DNA of 55,811 nucleotides from Kitasatospora sp. MAA4. GTDB taxonomy: Bacteria; Actinomycetota; Actinomycetes; Streptomycetales; Streptomycetaceae. A model generated the notes under the pieces. The model was not told where the DNA came from and did no database searches. It saw only the letters and a list, made by a program, of their open reading frames with translations. A program made the position numbers and the translations under genes. The number at the start of each line of letters is the position of its first letter. The first letter of the stretch is position 1. Positions 1 through 8,758 of the stretch are shown in pieces. The stretch is taken from the NCBI RefSeq assembly GCF_029893355.1, contig NZ_JARZAI010000044.1, forward strand, positions 1 through 55,811, read 5' to 3'.

Positions 1-1641
1 GCCGGACAGACCGTCCCCAACCTGGTCACCGTCCCCGTCGGAGCCGACGGCAAGGTCGACTTCTACAACTTCGCCGGCACCACCGACGTCGTCGCCGACA
101 TCTTCGGCTACTTCAGCGCAGGCGACCAACTGGCGCTCTCCTCCCTGAAGTTCGCCTCGCCGACCGTCGACGCCTCGACCGGCACCGCCTCGGTCGCCGT
201 CAACTGGACGCTCACCGACTCCAACCCCGCCGCCACCCAGACCGGCGGCGAGATCGTCATCCGCCAGCAGGGCAGCACCCCGGACACCTACATCGGCCAG
301 AGCTACGTGGTCGACTACCTGTCCACCCAGAGCCTGTCCAACAACGCCACGGTCGTCTCGGGCAACGCAGCCAGCTCCAGCTACTCGTACACCTTCCCCG
401 TGCCGCGCTACGCGGCGTCGACGACCGCCAAGTGGGTCGTCAGCCTGGTCAGCGCCTTCGAGGCCACCTCGCAGGAACAGCTGGTCCTGGCCGGCTCCGC
501 CCTCAACGGCTACGGCAACGTGCTCACCGCCACCGAGGCCGTCTCGACGGTGACGCCGAGCTACCAGAGCCTCGCCCAGGTCACCAACATCGCCAACGCG
601 CCTGCCGCCCTGTACGACGGCGTCGACAACCTGACGCAGTACTCGCTCACCGTCCAGGACCAGCAGTCCGGCTTCGGGCAGGGCACCCTGACCCTCGCCG
701 GCCCGGGCGGCCGGACGCTCAGCACGACCTTCGCGGAGATGAACGACGCAGGGCAGCAGTACGGGCCCTGCCAGCAGCAGATCACCGATGCGTTCTGCAC
801 CGTCCTGGTGGTCTTCCCGGCCGGTACCCAGGCCGGGGTCTGGACCGTGTCGGCGCTCTCGCTGACCAACAACGCGGGCCAGACGCAGACCTTCACCGGC
901 CTCAACGCGGTGCCGATCACGGTCACCTCGAACAGCACGCTGAGCGCGGACCACTTCACCGCCACCCCGAACCCGGTCAACTCCTGGCAGGCGAACACGC
1001 CGTTCCAGGTCTCCATGCGCATCAACGGCGCGCAGGGCGGCGTCCAGACGGTCCAGCTCTTCTCGAACGGCGCCTGCACCGTGGGGTCGACCACCCCGAC
1101 GCTCAACGCGGACGGCAGCTACTCGGTGCCGGGCGTGATGTTCAAGTCGAACAACGGGCAGGCCTCCTCCTGCACCGTGGCCGGGATCAGCATCCTCGAC
1201 GGCGCCGGCAACATGGCCCTGTACGGCTCGGACTTCGGCGCGCCGGACCCCGGAGTGAACGTCAAGGGCGTCGCGGACACCACCCCGCCGACCGTCACCT
1301 CGGCCGCGCTGAACGTGACCACGATCGCGCAGAGCAAGGCCGGCGGCCAGTCGTTCGTGGTCAACGCCAAGGTCAACGCGCCGACCGCACCGGTCGTCGA
1401 CGTCAGCAGCTACGTCTACGACAGCTCCGGCACCGTCGTGGGCCAGTCCACCGGAGGCGTCAACCAGAACCCGGACGGCACGGTCTCCTTCAGCCTCTAC
1501 CTGCAGAACCCGATCGCCGTCGGCACCTACACCGTCGGCTTCACCATCAGCGACGCCGGCTGGCTGAGCACCTCGTACGGGATGCCCGGCAAGCCGGCCG
1601 TCCCGGGCGGACCGCTCACCCTGACGGTCACCGCAGGCTGA
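1..1641 (+). CDS. Secreted LDTR-repeat / Ig-like protein, 3' part only
   Basis: The reading frame is open from base 1 and stops at 1641, so the 5' end lies outside the window; 546 residues are visible. Residues 1-40 are the end of an 'LDTR'-type repeat (GQTVPNLVTVPV, then TTDVVADIFGYFS), matching the repeats of the genes at 6098 and 53482. The rest is Thr/Ser/Asn-rich beta-type sequence with several Ig-like or bacterial surface modules, including 'DTTPPTVTSAALN', a common linker before such domains. Few cysteines and no membrane segment are seen. Inference: an extracellular or wall-associated protein of unknown ligand. The internal GTG at 307 is not a real start because the homologous repeat lies upstream of it. 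Confidence 0.8.
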   Translation, partial: AGQTVPNLVTVPVGADGKVDFYNFAGTTDVVADIFGYFSAGDQLALSSLKFASPTVDASTGTASVAVNWTLTDSNPAATQTGGEIVIRQQGSTPDTYIGQSYVVDYLSTQSLSNNATVVSGNAASSSYSYTFPVPRYAASTTAKWVVSLVSAFEATSQEQLVLAGSALNGYGNVLTATEAVSTVTPSYQSLAQVTNIANAPAALYDGVDNLTQYSLTVQDQQSGFGQGTLTLAGPGGRTLSTTFAEMNDAGQQYGPCQQQITDAFCTVLVVFPAGTQAGVWTVSALSLTNNAGQTQTFTGLNAVPITVTSNSTLSADHFTATPNPVNSWQANTPFQVSMRINGAQGGVQTVQLFSNGACTVGSTTPTLNADGSYSVPGVMFKSNNGQASSCTVAGISILDGAGNMALYGSDFGAPDPGVNVKGVADTTPPTVTSAALNVTTIAQSKAGGQSFVVNAKVNAPTAPVVDVSSYVYDSSGTVVGQSTGGVNQNPDGTVSFSLYLQNPIAVGTYTVGFTISDAGWLSTSYGMPGKPAVPGGPLTLTVTAG

Positions 1642-1653
1642 CCCACCACCCCT

Positions 1654-1702
1654 GAACGACTGTGGGACCAGGCCCGAACAGGGCCTGGTCCCACAGTCGT
1701 TC
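1654..1702. terminator. Long perfect bidirectional hairpin terminator
   Basis: A 22-bp perfect inverted repeat (1654-1675 with 1681-1702) surrounds a 5-nt loop, GAACA. It sits between the converging genes ending at 1641 (+) and 1728 (-), so it can serve both. There is no U tract, as is usual in Streptomyces. Confidence 0.85.
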
Positions 1703-1727
1703 CCGGCGGAGTCCCGGCGATGTCCGG

Positions 1728-2321
1728 TCAGCGCAGGGCGAGGAAGGTGGCGACGGCGACCGCCGCGCCCAGCACCGTGCCGACCAGCACCTGGGCGAGC
1801 GTGTGGTCCTTCAGCTCCACCCGCGACCAGCCGACCACGGCCACCAGCGGGTAGAGGCCGAGCATCCACGGGCCGTACGCGATGGCCAGCATCGCGATCG
1901 CGCCGGAGGAGACCGCGGTGTGCACGCTGACCTTCCAGAACACCGTGACGGCCAGGATGACGACCAGGGCGGCGAGCATCGCCGCGACCAGCGCCACCAT
2001 CTCCGAGGGGGCGTTGCCGAAGAGCATCAGGGCCATCCCGCAGACCACCGAGGCCATGATCAGCGGTATGACGACCAGCCGGTCCTGGCGGCGGCGGACG
2101 TGCCGGTCACCCCAGTGGCCGCGACGCTCGCCGGCCTTGATCAGCAGGATCGGGATCACGCCGGAGAAGAGCGCGGCCTCCAGCCCCCAGGCGACGCCGA
2201 CCAGGCGCTGCGCGTGCCAGCCCATCAGCAGGGTGACGGCGATGATCCAGTTCTTGGGTTCGAGGCCGTCGGTGATCAGGCGGGCGGGGCGGGACTCCAC
2301 CGGGTGGGCAGGTGCGGTCAC
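1728..2321 (-). CDS. PAP2-superfamily-like integral membrane protein
   Basis: This 197-residue protein has about five or six hydrophobic segments. A C-terminal half resembling PAP2 phosphatases shows 'KVSVHTAVSSG' (K...S..HT, like the PSGH motif) and 'SRVELKDHTLAQ' (SR-X5-H-X3, with Gln where canonical PAP2 enzymes have the Asp of the third motif). It may therefore be a lipid-phosphate phosphatase relative or a degenerate one. The GTG start at 2321 overlaps the upstream stop as GTGA, indicating translational coupling. It is the last gene of the set starting with the XRE regulator. The frame is open much further upstream, but that part is a shadow of the MAB_1171c-like gene. Confidence 0.65.
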   Translation of the reverse strand: MTAPAHPVESRPARLITDGLEPKNWIIAVTLLMGWHAQRLVGVAWGLEAALFSGVIPILLIKAGERRGHWGDRHVRRRQDRLVVIPLIMASVVCGMALMLFGNAPSEMVALVAAMLAALVVILAVTVFWKVSVHTAVSSGAIAMLAIAYGPWMLGLYPLVAVVGWSRVELKDHTLAQVLVGTVLGAAVAVATFLALR

Positions 2322-3514
2322 TGGGTGTCCTGGAGGTCGTGGTGAACGGCTGTGGTGGTGGCGGAGAGCGCGAACGCCTCGGCGGCGGGTGAGTGGTAGG
2401 CCTCGGCCAGCCGGAGCAGGCGTCGGGTCTCGGAGGCGAAGTCGAGTTCGGCGAAGCTGCTGCCGGCGGTCGGCACCGGGGGTTCGTCGGGCGTCCGGCC
2501 CGCGGGGGCGTGCCCGGCCAGCCGCGCCTCGCGGGCGGCCCGCAGCCAGTACGCCTCGGCCGACGCCGCCAGCTCCTCGCCGCGCAGACCGGTCCGCTCG
2601 GCGGCGTGCCGGGCGCGCTCGCGCAGCTCCTCGGGTGCGTGCAGGGCCAGCACGAGCGCGGCGTCGCGGATCTCGATCACCAGGCGGTGCAGCCGCACCC
2701 GGGGACCCCGGCCGAGGCGCGCGGCGAGGACGACGTCGGGCACCGCGCCGGTCAGCGCCGCCCACAGGCCGCGGATCCGGCGCGCGGTGCGCCAGTCGCG
2801 CAGGGCGTGCCAGGCGACGCCGACCGCCGGGATCGCGTTGCCGACCAGGATCAGCGTGATCGCCGTCAGCTCGACGCCGTCCAGTACCGACTGGCCCACG
2901 AACAGCCCCCGCCCGCACAGGTGCAGCACCACCTCGCAGCAGCGCAGCAGCGCGTAGCAGACGCCGACGGCGGTGCCCGCGCCCAGCACCCGCAGACCGG
3001 TCCGCAGCCAGCCGGCCCCGGCCCGCCGGGCGTACGTCCAGAAGAGCCAGCCGGCCACCGCCATCGAGGCGCCGAGGTAGCCGTTGAAGACCAGCGCGTA
3101 GCAGCCGGCGAACTCCGAGGAGCGGTAGGCCTGGTAGAAGTCGGCGACCTCGGCGGGCTGCCGGACCAGGGCGAACGAGACGGTCAGCGCGGCCAGCACG
3201 GCCAGGCCCGCCACCAGGTGCGGACGGCGGACCCGCGGGGCCAGGTCGGGGCGGGCCATGCCGACCACGAAGGAGAGCACCGCGGCGCAGGCGACGATGC
3301 CGATCTGGTTCTTGAACAGCACGGCGAGGTTGTGCACGCCGCTGAACGCGTCGATCCGGCTCGCGAGGCCCGGCACACCGACCGTGCTGGCGAGGGTCAG
3401 GGCGGCGAACGCGGTCCACAGCGCGCGCTGCTTGGGCACCCGGACGGCGGACGGCAGCCGCCAGGCGGTGACCGTCCAGAGCATGGCCAGCACGACGAGT
3501 TTCGCGGTACTCAT
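2318..3514 (-). CDS. MAB_1171c / DUF6545-like seven-helix membrane protein
   Basis: The 398-residue protein has an N-terminal half of about seven hydrophobic helices (starting MSTAKLVVLAMLWTVTAW) and a charged cytoplasmic C-terminal half rich in Arg, Ala and Leu. This layout matches the MAB_1171c putative transporter family common in Streptomyces, where such genes sit next to a toxin-like metalloprotease and an XRE regulator, as here. Transport activity is not demonstrated from sequence. It starts 43 bases after the metalloprotease stop and overlaps the PAP2-like gene by 4 bases, so it is probably in one operon. Family recognition is from architecture and context. Confidence 0.7.
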   Translation of the reverse strand: MSTAKLVVLAMLWTVTAWRLPSAVRVPKQRALWTAFAALTLASTVGVPGLASRIDAFSGVHNLAVLFKNQIGIVACAAVLSFVVGMARPDLAPRVRRPHLVAGLAVLAALTVSFALVRQPAEVADFYQAYRSSEFAGCYALVFNGYLGASMAVAGWLFWTYARRAGAGWLRTGLRVLGAGTAVGVCYALLRCCEVVLHLCGRGLFVGQSVLDGVELTAITLILVGNAIPAVGVAWHALRDWRTARRIRGLWAALTGAVPDVVLAARLGRGPRVRLHRLVIEIRDAALVLALHAPEELRERARHAAERTGLRGEELAASAEAYWLRAAREARLAGHAPAGRTPDEPPVPTAGSSFAELDFASETRRLLRLAEAYHSPAAEAFALSATTTAVHHDLQDTQ

Positions 3515-3557
3515 CGGCTGTTCCTCTGCTCGTTCGCCTGCTCGTTCAGCTGCTCGT

Positions 3558-4166
3558 TCATATGCTGCGGATCGGATGGCCGAAGGCGTCGTCGAGCCGG
3601 GCCAGTACGTCGGCGGAGTCCGGCGAGGCGGCGTGGGCCCCGGCCCGGGTGGCGCGCTCCAGGATCAGGGTGGCCAGCGACTCCGCCTCGGTCTCCTGGT
3701 GGGAGCTGTAGCCGCTGCGGGCGAGCAGACTGAGCACCCGGTCGGTGGAGAGGCCCAGTTCCTGGTCGGCGGCGCGGCCGGCGGCCTGCTCGGCGGCGTG
3801 CTCGGCGGCCCGGACGGCGTCCTGGACGGCGCGGATCCGGTCGGCCTCGGCGCGCAGTGCGGCCGCCGGCCCCTGCGGCGAGGTGTGGTCGAGCAGCATG
3901 TGCGAGATCTCGTGCAGGACGATCTGGGTCTTCAGGATCGGCTCGGCCCCGGCCTCGTAGAAGACCAGGTCGGCGTCGTCCATGCCGAGCCACATGCCGC
4001 ACGGCAGTTCGGCGGCGACTGCGCCCTCCAGCGCCACCAGGCGCAGCGGACGGCCGCGCCGCTCGGCGATGCCCTGGCAGAACTCCGCGAGGTCGAAGGG
4101 TCGCGGGACGGCCAGCTGCTCGGCCAGCGCGGTGAACCGGTCACCGGAACGGCTGCGCCACTTCAC
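3558..4166 (-). CDS. ImmA/IrrE-like zinc metalloprotease (toxin-like)
   Basis: This 202-residue soluble protein carries a clear HExxH motif (HEISH, about residues 85-89), followed by an acidic stretch (QETEAESLA) that could give the third zinc ligand. In ImmA/IrrE proteins such gluzincins cleave a partner repressor in response to a signal. The gene upstream on the same strand is an XRE regulator, the expected partner. Streptomyces examples are often called 'toxin', but the direct activity is unproven. The C-terminal Arg/Ala-rich segment looks variable. No strong alternative start is seen. Confidence 0.75.
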   Translation of the reverse strand: MKWRSRSGDRFTALAEQLAVPRPFDLAEFCQGIAERRGRPLRLVALEGAVAAELPCGMWLGMDDADLVFYEAGAEPILKTQIVLHEISHMLLDHTSPQGPAAALRAEADRIRAVQDAVRAAEHAAEQAAGRAADQELGLSTDRVLSLLARSGYSSHQETEAESLATLILERATRAGAHAASPDSADVLARLDDAFGHPIRSI

Positions 4167-4270
4167 GGCTGCCCTGCCCCTCTGGTGTCGTCCGAGAGTG
4201 ATCGGACAGTAGCTTAGACGGACCGGAGGGACCGGCCTACCGCTACGACCGGCTACTGCTCGGCTACCGG

Positions 4271-4849
4271 CTAGCTGGACCGGCGGCGCCCGACCCGGCC
4301 GACCCGGCCCACGGCGGGCAGGCCCTCGACCGCCCGCACCTGGTCGACGATGGCGCGCAGCGCCTTGAGCGCCTTGGGCGAGAGTCCGGCCAGCCGGAAC
4401 GCGACAGCCCGGATGTTGCTGTCGGCCAGCACCCCGGCGAGTTCGTCGGCCACCCCGTCGTCCGACCCGCCCGCCCCGCCCGCCGCCCGCGACCGGCCGA
4501 CCTCCTGGGCGTCGGCCTTGAGCTCGCGCACCCGGGCGTCCACCAGCTCGGCCACCGTGTCGTCCAGGAAGTACGCGGCCGGGACGCCGAAGAAGGCCGC
4601 GATGACCTCCAGGGTGTTGACCGTCGGATTGGTCTTCGCACCGGTGCGGATCTGCTGGAGCGTGCCGTGCGAGACGGTGGGCCCGCCCGCCTCCGCCTGG
4701 CGGCGGATCGCGTGGGCCACCTCGTGGTAGCTGAACGGGCCGCGGCCCGCCGGGTGGATCTCCTGGAAGAGATGGTCGAGCTTCTCCGCGATGGTTCGTC
4801 GGCAGGCTGGGGGCTGCTCACCCATCGGCTCACCCATCGACGTCACCAT
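4271..4849 (-). CDS. XRE-family helix-turn-helix regulator
   Basis: This 192-residue protein has an N-terminal helix-turn-helix: 'VSHGTLQQIRTGAKTNP' is the recognition helix, then 'TLEVIAAFFGVPAAYFLDD', as typical of XRE proteins. A charged linker and a C-terminal helical domain (LSPKALKALRAIVDQVR) follow. It is likely the substrate or regulator partner of the HExxH protein encoded 104 bases downstream. ATG codons at 4849, 4837 and 4828 are all in frame. AAGGA lies directly before 4849, which would suit 4837 better, so the start is uncertain by four residues. Confidence 0.8.
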   Translation of the reverse strand: MVTSMGEPMGEQPPACRRTIAEKLDHLFQEIHPAGRGPFSYHEVAHAIRRQAEAGGPTVSHGTLQQIRTGAKTNPTVNTLEVIAAFFGVPAAYFLDDTVAELVDARVRELKADAQEVGRSRAAGGAGGSDDGVADELAGVLADSNIRAVAFRLAGLSPKALKALRAIVDQVRAVEGLPAVGRVGRVGRRRSS

Positions 4850-5102
4850 TCCTTGGTCCGCGGGCCTTCGACGGGCCTTCGACGATCTGTTCGGAAGGCC
4901 CCAGTATCCACTGAATTAGACGACTGACATGAACAGATTCCGAAATTTCCAGCATGGTTGACAGGTCGGGGAGGGTACAGCGTATGTTCGAGCGCGAGCC
5001 GTCCAAAAGAATAGACGGCGAGGGTGGCACACGGTCACACGGGGGTTGACCGTGTGCCGCCAATTCACTGATCCGGCGGGCGGCACCTGCGAGGATGGAC
5101 GC

Positions 5103-5924
5103 GTGAACCAGGCCTCCCCACGTCCGCGACTGATCGCGACCGACCTCGACGGCACCCTGCTCTGCCAGGGCGGCACGGTCTCCACCCGGACGGCAGCTGC
5201 GCTCGCGGCCGCCGAGTCGGCCGGGATCCAGGTGGTCTTCGTCACGGGTCGGCCGCCTCGCTGGATGCAGTGGCTCGGCCCGCACATCGGCGGCCACGGC
5301 GTGGCGATCTGCTCCAACGGCGGGGTGGTCTACGACGTCCGGCGCGAACGGGTGCTGGAGAGCTTCCCACTGGGGGCCGAGGAGGCCGGCAAGGTGGTGG
5401 CCCTGCTGCGCGACCGGCTGCCCGGGACGGCGTTCGCCTTCGAGTTCCCCGGCGGCTTCGCCCGCGAACCGCAGTACCAGGTGCCGATGTGGGGCGCCGA
5501 GGACGACCACCCGATCGCCCCCGCCGAGGAGTTGCTCGCCGACCAGCGCGTCGCGGACTGCTACAAGCTGCTCGCCCGGCACCCCGACCTGGACCCGGAC
5601 GACTTCCTCGCACAGGCCCGCGCGGCCGTCGGCAGCGCTGCCGAGATCACCCGCTCCAGCCCGATCGCGCTCCTGGAGATCAGCGCCCCCGGCGTCACCA
5701 AGGCGAGCACGCTGGCCCGCTGGTGCGCCGAGCAGGGCATCGACCGCACCGAGGTGCTGGCCTTCGGCGACATGCCCAACGACCTGGAGATGCTGGCCTG
5801 GGCCGGCACCGGCTACGCCGTCGCCAACGCCCACCCCGACGTGCTCGCCTCCGTGGCCCGGCGCACCGTCAGCAACGAGGAGGACGGCGTGGCGCAGGTG
5901 ATCGAGCAGCTGCTCGTCCGCTGA
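5103..5924 (+). CDS. Cof-type HAD-superfamily phosphatase
   Basis: This 273-residue cytosolic hydrolase shows motif I 'DLDGTL' near the N-terminus, motif II 'VTGRPP', a late Lys (TKAST) and motif IV 'GDMPNDLEM'. That is the Mg-dependent phosphatase set of the Cof/YbiV type, with a C2-type cap between motifs II and III. Members hydrolyse sugar phosphates, phospholipid precursors or cofactor phosphates; the substrate cannot be told. GTG at 5103 is chosen because AGGA lies 8 nt upstream and the protein then begins just before motif I. An in-frame TTG at 5046 would add 19 non-conserved residues. It is transcribed alone, divergent from the XRE gene. Confidence 0.88.
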   Translation: MNQASPRPRLIATDLDGTLLCQGGTVSTRTAAALAAAESAGIQVVFVTGRPPRWMQWLGPHIGGHGVAICSNGGVVYDVRRERVLESFPLGAEEAGKVVALLRDRLPGTAFAFEFPGGFAREPQYQVPMWGAEDDHPIAPAEELLADQRVADCYKLLARHPDLDPDDFLAQARAAVGSAAEITRSSPIALLEISAPGVTKASTLARWCAEQGIDRTEVLAFGDMPNDLEMLAWAGTGYAVANAHPDVLASVARRTVSNEEDGVAQVIEQLLVR

Positions 5925-6097
5925 CGGTGCGCCGTCGAACATTTGCCCAACTGTGATCACCCCACGGCGGATGTCGCCGTCCGGTGCTGATAGTAAGTAC
6001 GTACCGGGTGATCATCATCCGGTACGGGGGCGGGACTTTCTCAGGCACGGGCGACGCGCGCTCCCATGACCGCATCTCATTCTCATGGAGCCGCTGG

Positions 6098-8155
6098 ATG
6101 GATTCATCCACCGACGACGCCGCGCGCACGCCCCGCTCCGGGGCAGCCTCGCTGCGTCGTCTCGCCCTGATCGGCACGACCGCGCTGGCGCTGCTGGCCA
6201 CCGCCGCCCCGATCGCCGCCGCCCAGGGCAGCACGACCGCGCAGAGCAGCGCGGGCAGCCAGTCCGCCGGGGCCGCCGCGCCCCACGACGCAGTGCCGCC
6301 CGTGGCCACGCCCACGCTGCCCGCCAAGCTCCCCGCCCAGCCCGGGACGTTCGTCCGGACCAACCTGACCCGCCTGCTCGACACCCGCAGCGCGACCGGC
6401 GTGCCCACGGCCACCCCGCTCGGCCCCGACGGGAACCTGTCCTTCTCGCTGGGTCTGCCCGCCGCCGACGTGAAGGCGGTGGTGCTCAACGTCACCGCCA
6501 CCGACACCACCGCTGACGGCTTCCTGACCGCCTACCCGGACGGTGCGCAGCAGCCGTCCACCTCCAACCTCAACTTCACGGCCGGTCAGACCGTCGCCAA
6601 CCTGGTCACCGTCCCGGTGACGGACGGCAAGGTCGACATCCACAACCGGTTCGGCTCGGTCGACGTGATCGCCGACATGTCGGGCTACTACACCGACAAC
6701 GCCGCGCTCGCCGGCTCCACCTACCTCCCGGTCACCCCGGGTCGGGTGCTGGACACCCGGGACGGCCTCGGCGTGCCCCAGGGCGGCCCGATCGGACAGT
6801 TCGGCACCATCAACGTGCCGGTGGCCGGCCAGGGCGGCGTCCCGCAGTACGGCGCCACCTCGGTCGTCCTGAACGTCACGGCGACCGACACCACGGACGC
6901 CGGCTTCCTGACCGTCTACCCGCACGGCACCGCGCGCCCCGGGACGTCGAACCTCAACTTCGCCGCCCACCAGACCGTGCCCAACCTGGTCACCGTCCCG
7001 CTCGGCGCCGACGGCAGCGTGGACATCTACAACCACCTCGGGACCACCGACGTGGTGGCGGACGTCTTCGGCTTCTACACCGCGGCCCCCACCGGCTCCG
7101 GTTACACCGCCACCGGCCCGACCCGCCTGTTCGACACCCGCGAGGCGGGCGGTCACAAGGTCGGCCCCGGCCAGACGCTGAGCCGCCCGGTCGCCCTGGG
7201 CTCCGGCCTGGGCAGCACCAAGGTCAGCGCCGTCGTCCTGAACGTCACCGCCACCGGCCCGACCTCCGACGGCTTCCTCACCGTCTTCACCGGCGCGGGC
7301 AGCACCCCGCCGGGCACGTCGAACCTCAACTTCACCGCGGGCCAGACCGTCCCGAACCTGGTGATCGTCCCGGTGGACGACTCGGGGATGCTGAACTTCT
7401 ACAACCGGTTCGGCTCGGTGGACCTGGTGGTCGACCTCTTCGGGTACTTCACCGCGCCGCAGGGCGGACCGACGGCCATCTCGTCCAGCGTCCACAACTA
7501 TGCCGACCCCTTCACGAAGGCCTGCAGCACGGTCAGCCCCGGGCCCTGGCTCGGCCGCGGGTATTTCGGCGTGGTCACTCTGAGCGCCACGGGCGTGAGC
7601 CTCCCGAACCCCGGCGCGACCACGCCGTGGACCGAGATGGTCCTCACCGGCCCGGACGACACCCTCGCCTACCAGGGCAGCGCCGCGTCGAACAGCAGCC
7701 AGCCCAGCACGGTCAACGTGGGCCAGCTGAAGGCCGGTTCCTACAGCTGGTACGCCTACGCGACGGACGGAAAGCAGGTCTCCGCGCCGAGCCAGCCGTG
7801 CTACTTCCAGGTGTGGACCGACTCGTCCGGACCCCGGGTCTTTATCACCTCCAACGGGTCACCCGGTCCGATCGTCGTCGGCCAGCAGGTCACCTTCACC
7901 TTCTCGGCCGGCGGCGGAGACCCCAACGCCCCTGATTCGGTGGCAAGTTTCTGCTACGCGATGGACTACGGTCCCTGCACCCAGATCGCCCCCGTCTTCG
8001 GCGCCGTCAACGGCATCGGCGGCGTCACCGGCTATAACAGCGTCACGCTCACCATGGGCAACTGGGGTTCGCACACGTTCACCGTCCAGGCGACCACCGT
8101 CGCCGGCTTCGTGGATGCGCCGACGCCCTACGGCTTCTACGTCAGGTCGCAGTAA
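6098..8155 (+). CDS. Secreted protein with three LDTR repeats
   Basis: This 685-residue protein begins with a Sec signal peptide (Arg-rich start, then LIGTTALALLATAAPIAAA). Three tandem repeats of about 115 residues follow. Each starts with RLLDTR/RVLDTR/RLFDTR, continues through VVLNVTAT and TSNLNF, then GQTVPNLVTVPV-like, and ends D-hydrophobic-GYY/GFY. A C-terminal region of about 220 residues is Ser/Thr/Gly-rich with two cysteine pairs. The same repeat is in the partial genes at both window ends. The repeat is common in actinobacterial exported proteins; its ligand is unknown to me. ATG 6098 has GGAG 8 nt upstream; an in-frame start at 5984 would put 38 residues before the signal peptide. 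Confidence 0.82.
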   Translation: MDSSTDDAARTPRSGAASLRRLALIGTTALALLATAAPIAAAQGSTTAQSSAGSQSAGAAAPHDAVPPVATPTLPAKLPAQPGTFVRTNLTRLLDTRSATGVPTATPLGPDGNLSFSLGLPAADVKAVVLNVTATDTTADGFLTAYPDGAQQPSTSNLNFTAGQTVANLVTVPVTDGKVDIHNRFGSVDVIADMSGYYTDNAALAGSTYLPVTPGRVLDTRDGLGVPQGGPIGQFGTINVPVAGQGGVPQYGATSVVLNVTATDTTDAGFLTVYPHGTARPGTSNLNFAAHQTVPNLVTVPLGADGSVDIYNHLGTTDVVADVFGFYTAAPTGSGYTATGPTRLFDTREAGGHKVGPGQTLSRPVALGSGLGSTKVSAVVLNVTATGPTSDGFLTVFTGAGSTPPGTSNLNFTAGQTVPNLVIVPVDDSGMLNFYNRFGSVDLVVDLFGYFTAPQGGPTAISSSVHNYADPFTKACSTVSPGPWLGRGYFGVVTLSATGVSLPNPGATTPWTEMVLTGPDDTLAYQGSAASNSSQPSTVNVGQLKAGSYSWYAYATDGKQVSAPSQPCYFQVWTDSSGPRVFITSNGSPGPIVVGQQVTFTFSAGGGDPNAPDSVASFCYAMDYGPCTQIAPVFGAVNGIGGVTGYNSVTLTMGNWGSHTFTVQATTVAGFVDAPTPYGFYVRSQ

Positions 8156-8159
8156 CTCC

Positions 8160-8200
8160 CTGACCCCAGGGGCGAATCCCGGATCCGCCCCTGGGGTCAG
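8160..8200. terminator. Hairpin terminator after the LDTR-repeat gene
   Basis: A 15-bp perfect stem (8160-8174 with 8186-8200) with an 11-nt loop begins 5 bases after the stop at 8155. It may also serve the converging DUF1508-like gene. Confidence 0.8.
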
Positions 8201-8214
8201 ACCGCGTCGCAGCA

Positions 8215-8256
8215 CCTCAGTCTCCGCGCCTCAGTCTCCGCGCCTCAGTCTCCGCG
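8215..8256. repeat. Three 14-bp tandem repeats at the 3' end of the DUF1508-like gene
   Basis: CCTCAGTCTCCGCG is repeated perfectly three times (8215, 8229, 8243), then a partial CCTCAG follows. The minus-strand stop codon (8245-8247) lies in the third unit, so the last codons of the gene come from the repeat. This is likely recent slippage. Confidence 0.9.
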
Positions 8257-8622
8257 CCTCAGCAGGGCGACGAAGCGGCGGAAGGCGTTCTGGCAGGTCG
8301 CATGCCGCTCGTAGGCGCGGCTGGAGCGGGCCTCGGGCAGAGCGCGCGGCTCGGGGCCGGGGAGAACCCAGATCCAGCCGATGCCGTCCCGCACGTGGGT
8401 GATCCGTGCGGTCAACTCCGTTGCACCCTCTGCACCCTCACGTAACGCGTCGAAGGCCAGGATGGCCTCGGCGGCGGACTCGTGGACCGCCGGGGAGACC
8501 GCGACGATCCTGCCGTTCGGTGCCTTGAGCTGCCACTGGTGGCGCCCGTCGGCAGCCCGCTGAGTCCGTAACCCGCCGCGGACACGTCCCGCGCTCGCCC
8601 CGCTCGCGCCGCTGCGGCTCAC
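8245..8622 (-). CDS. DUF1508 (YegP-like) domain protein
   Basis: About 125 residues. The centre (GRHQWQLKAPNGRIVAVSP followed by SAAEAILAFDALR) matches the small alpha/beta unit of the YegP/UPF0339 DUF1508 family, in which a strand pair 'F.L.A.NG..IA.S' precedes a helix. A basic C-terminal tail follows (RRFVALLRRG). Function is unknown in the family. GTG 8622 is preferred because GGGG lies 5-6 nt upstream; a TTG at 8664 in the same frame would add 14 residues. It is transcribed away from the YtrA-type regulator, and its 3' end runs into the tandem repeat. Confidence 0.6.
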   Translation of the reverse strand: MSRSGASGASAGRVRGGLRTQRAADGRHQWQLKAPNGRIVAVSPAVHESAAEAILAFDALREGAEGATELTARITHVRDGIGWIWVLPGPEPRALPEARSSRAYERHATCQNAFRRFVALLRRGD

Positions 8623-8698
8623 CGTGACCCCTGTCTCCCGCGCCAGTCTTGCACGCCACCACAACTATGGCCCCCGCAACGGGTGTTGCCGATTGTGC

Positions 8699-8727
8699 TT
8701 GCCGACCTCTGCTCTTTGTTCTATAAG
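8699..8727 (+). promoter_or_regulatory. Sigma-70-type promoter of the YtrA-type operon
   Basis: TTGCCG (8699-8704) and TATAAG (8722-8727) are separated by 17 bp, 32 bp before the GTG start at 8759. It is AT-rich compared with its surroundings. Confidence 0.7.
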
Positions 8728-8741
8728 TAATAGAGCAGAGC
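8711..8741. promoter_or_regulatory. Imperfect palindrome over the -10, likely YtrA-type autorepressor operator
   Basis: GCTCT...TTCTAT and AATAGA...AGAGC form an imperfect inverted repeat centred on the -10 element. GntR/YtrA regulators usually repress their own operon from such a site; assignment is by position. Confidence 0.6.
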
Positions 8742-8758
8742 AACCAACGGGAGCCGGC

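Noticed and set aside
4958..4988. TTGACA and TATGTT before the HAD gene
   Set aside because: The spacer is 19 bp, too long for a confident promoter call.
6001..6025. 7-bp inverted repeat GTACCGG / CCGGTAC upstream of the LDTR-repeat gene
   Set aside because: Short arms with an 11-nt loop; chance occurrence is likely in this base composition.
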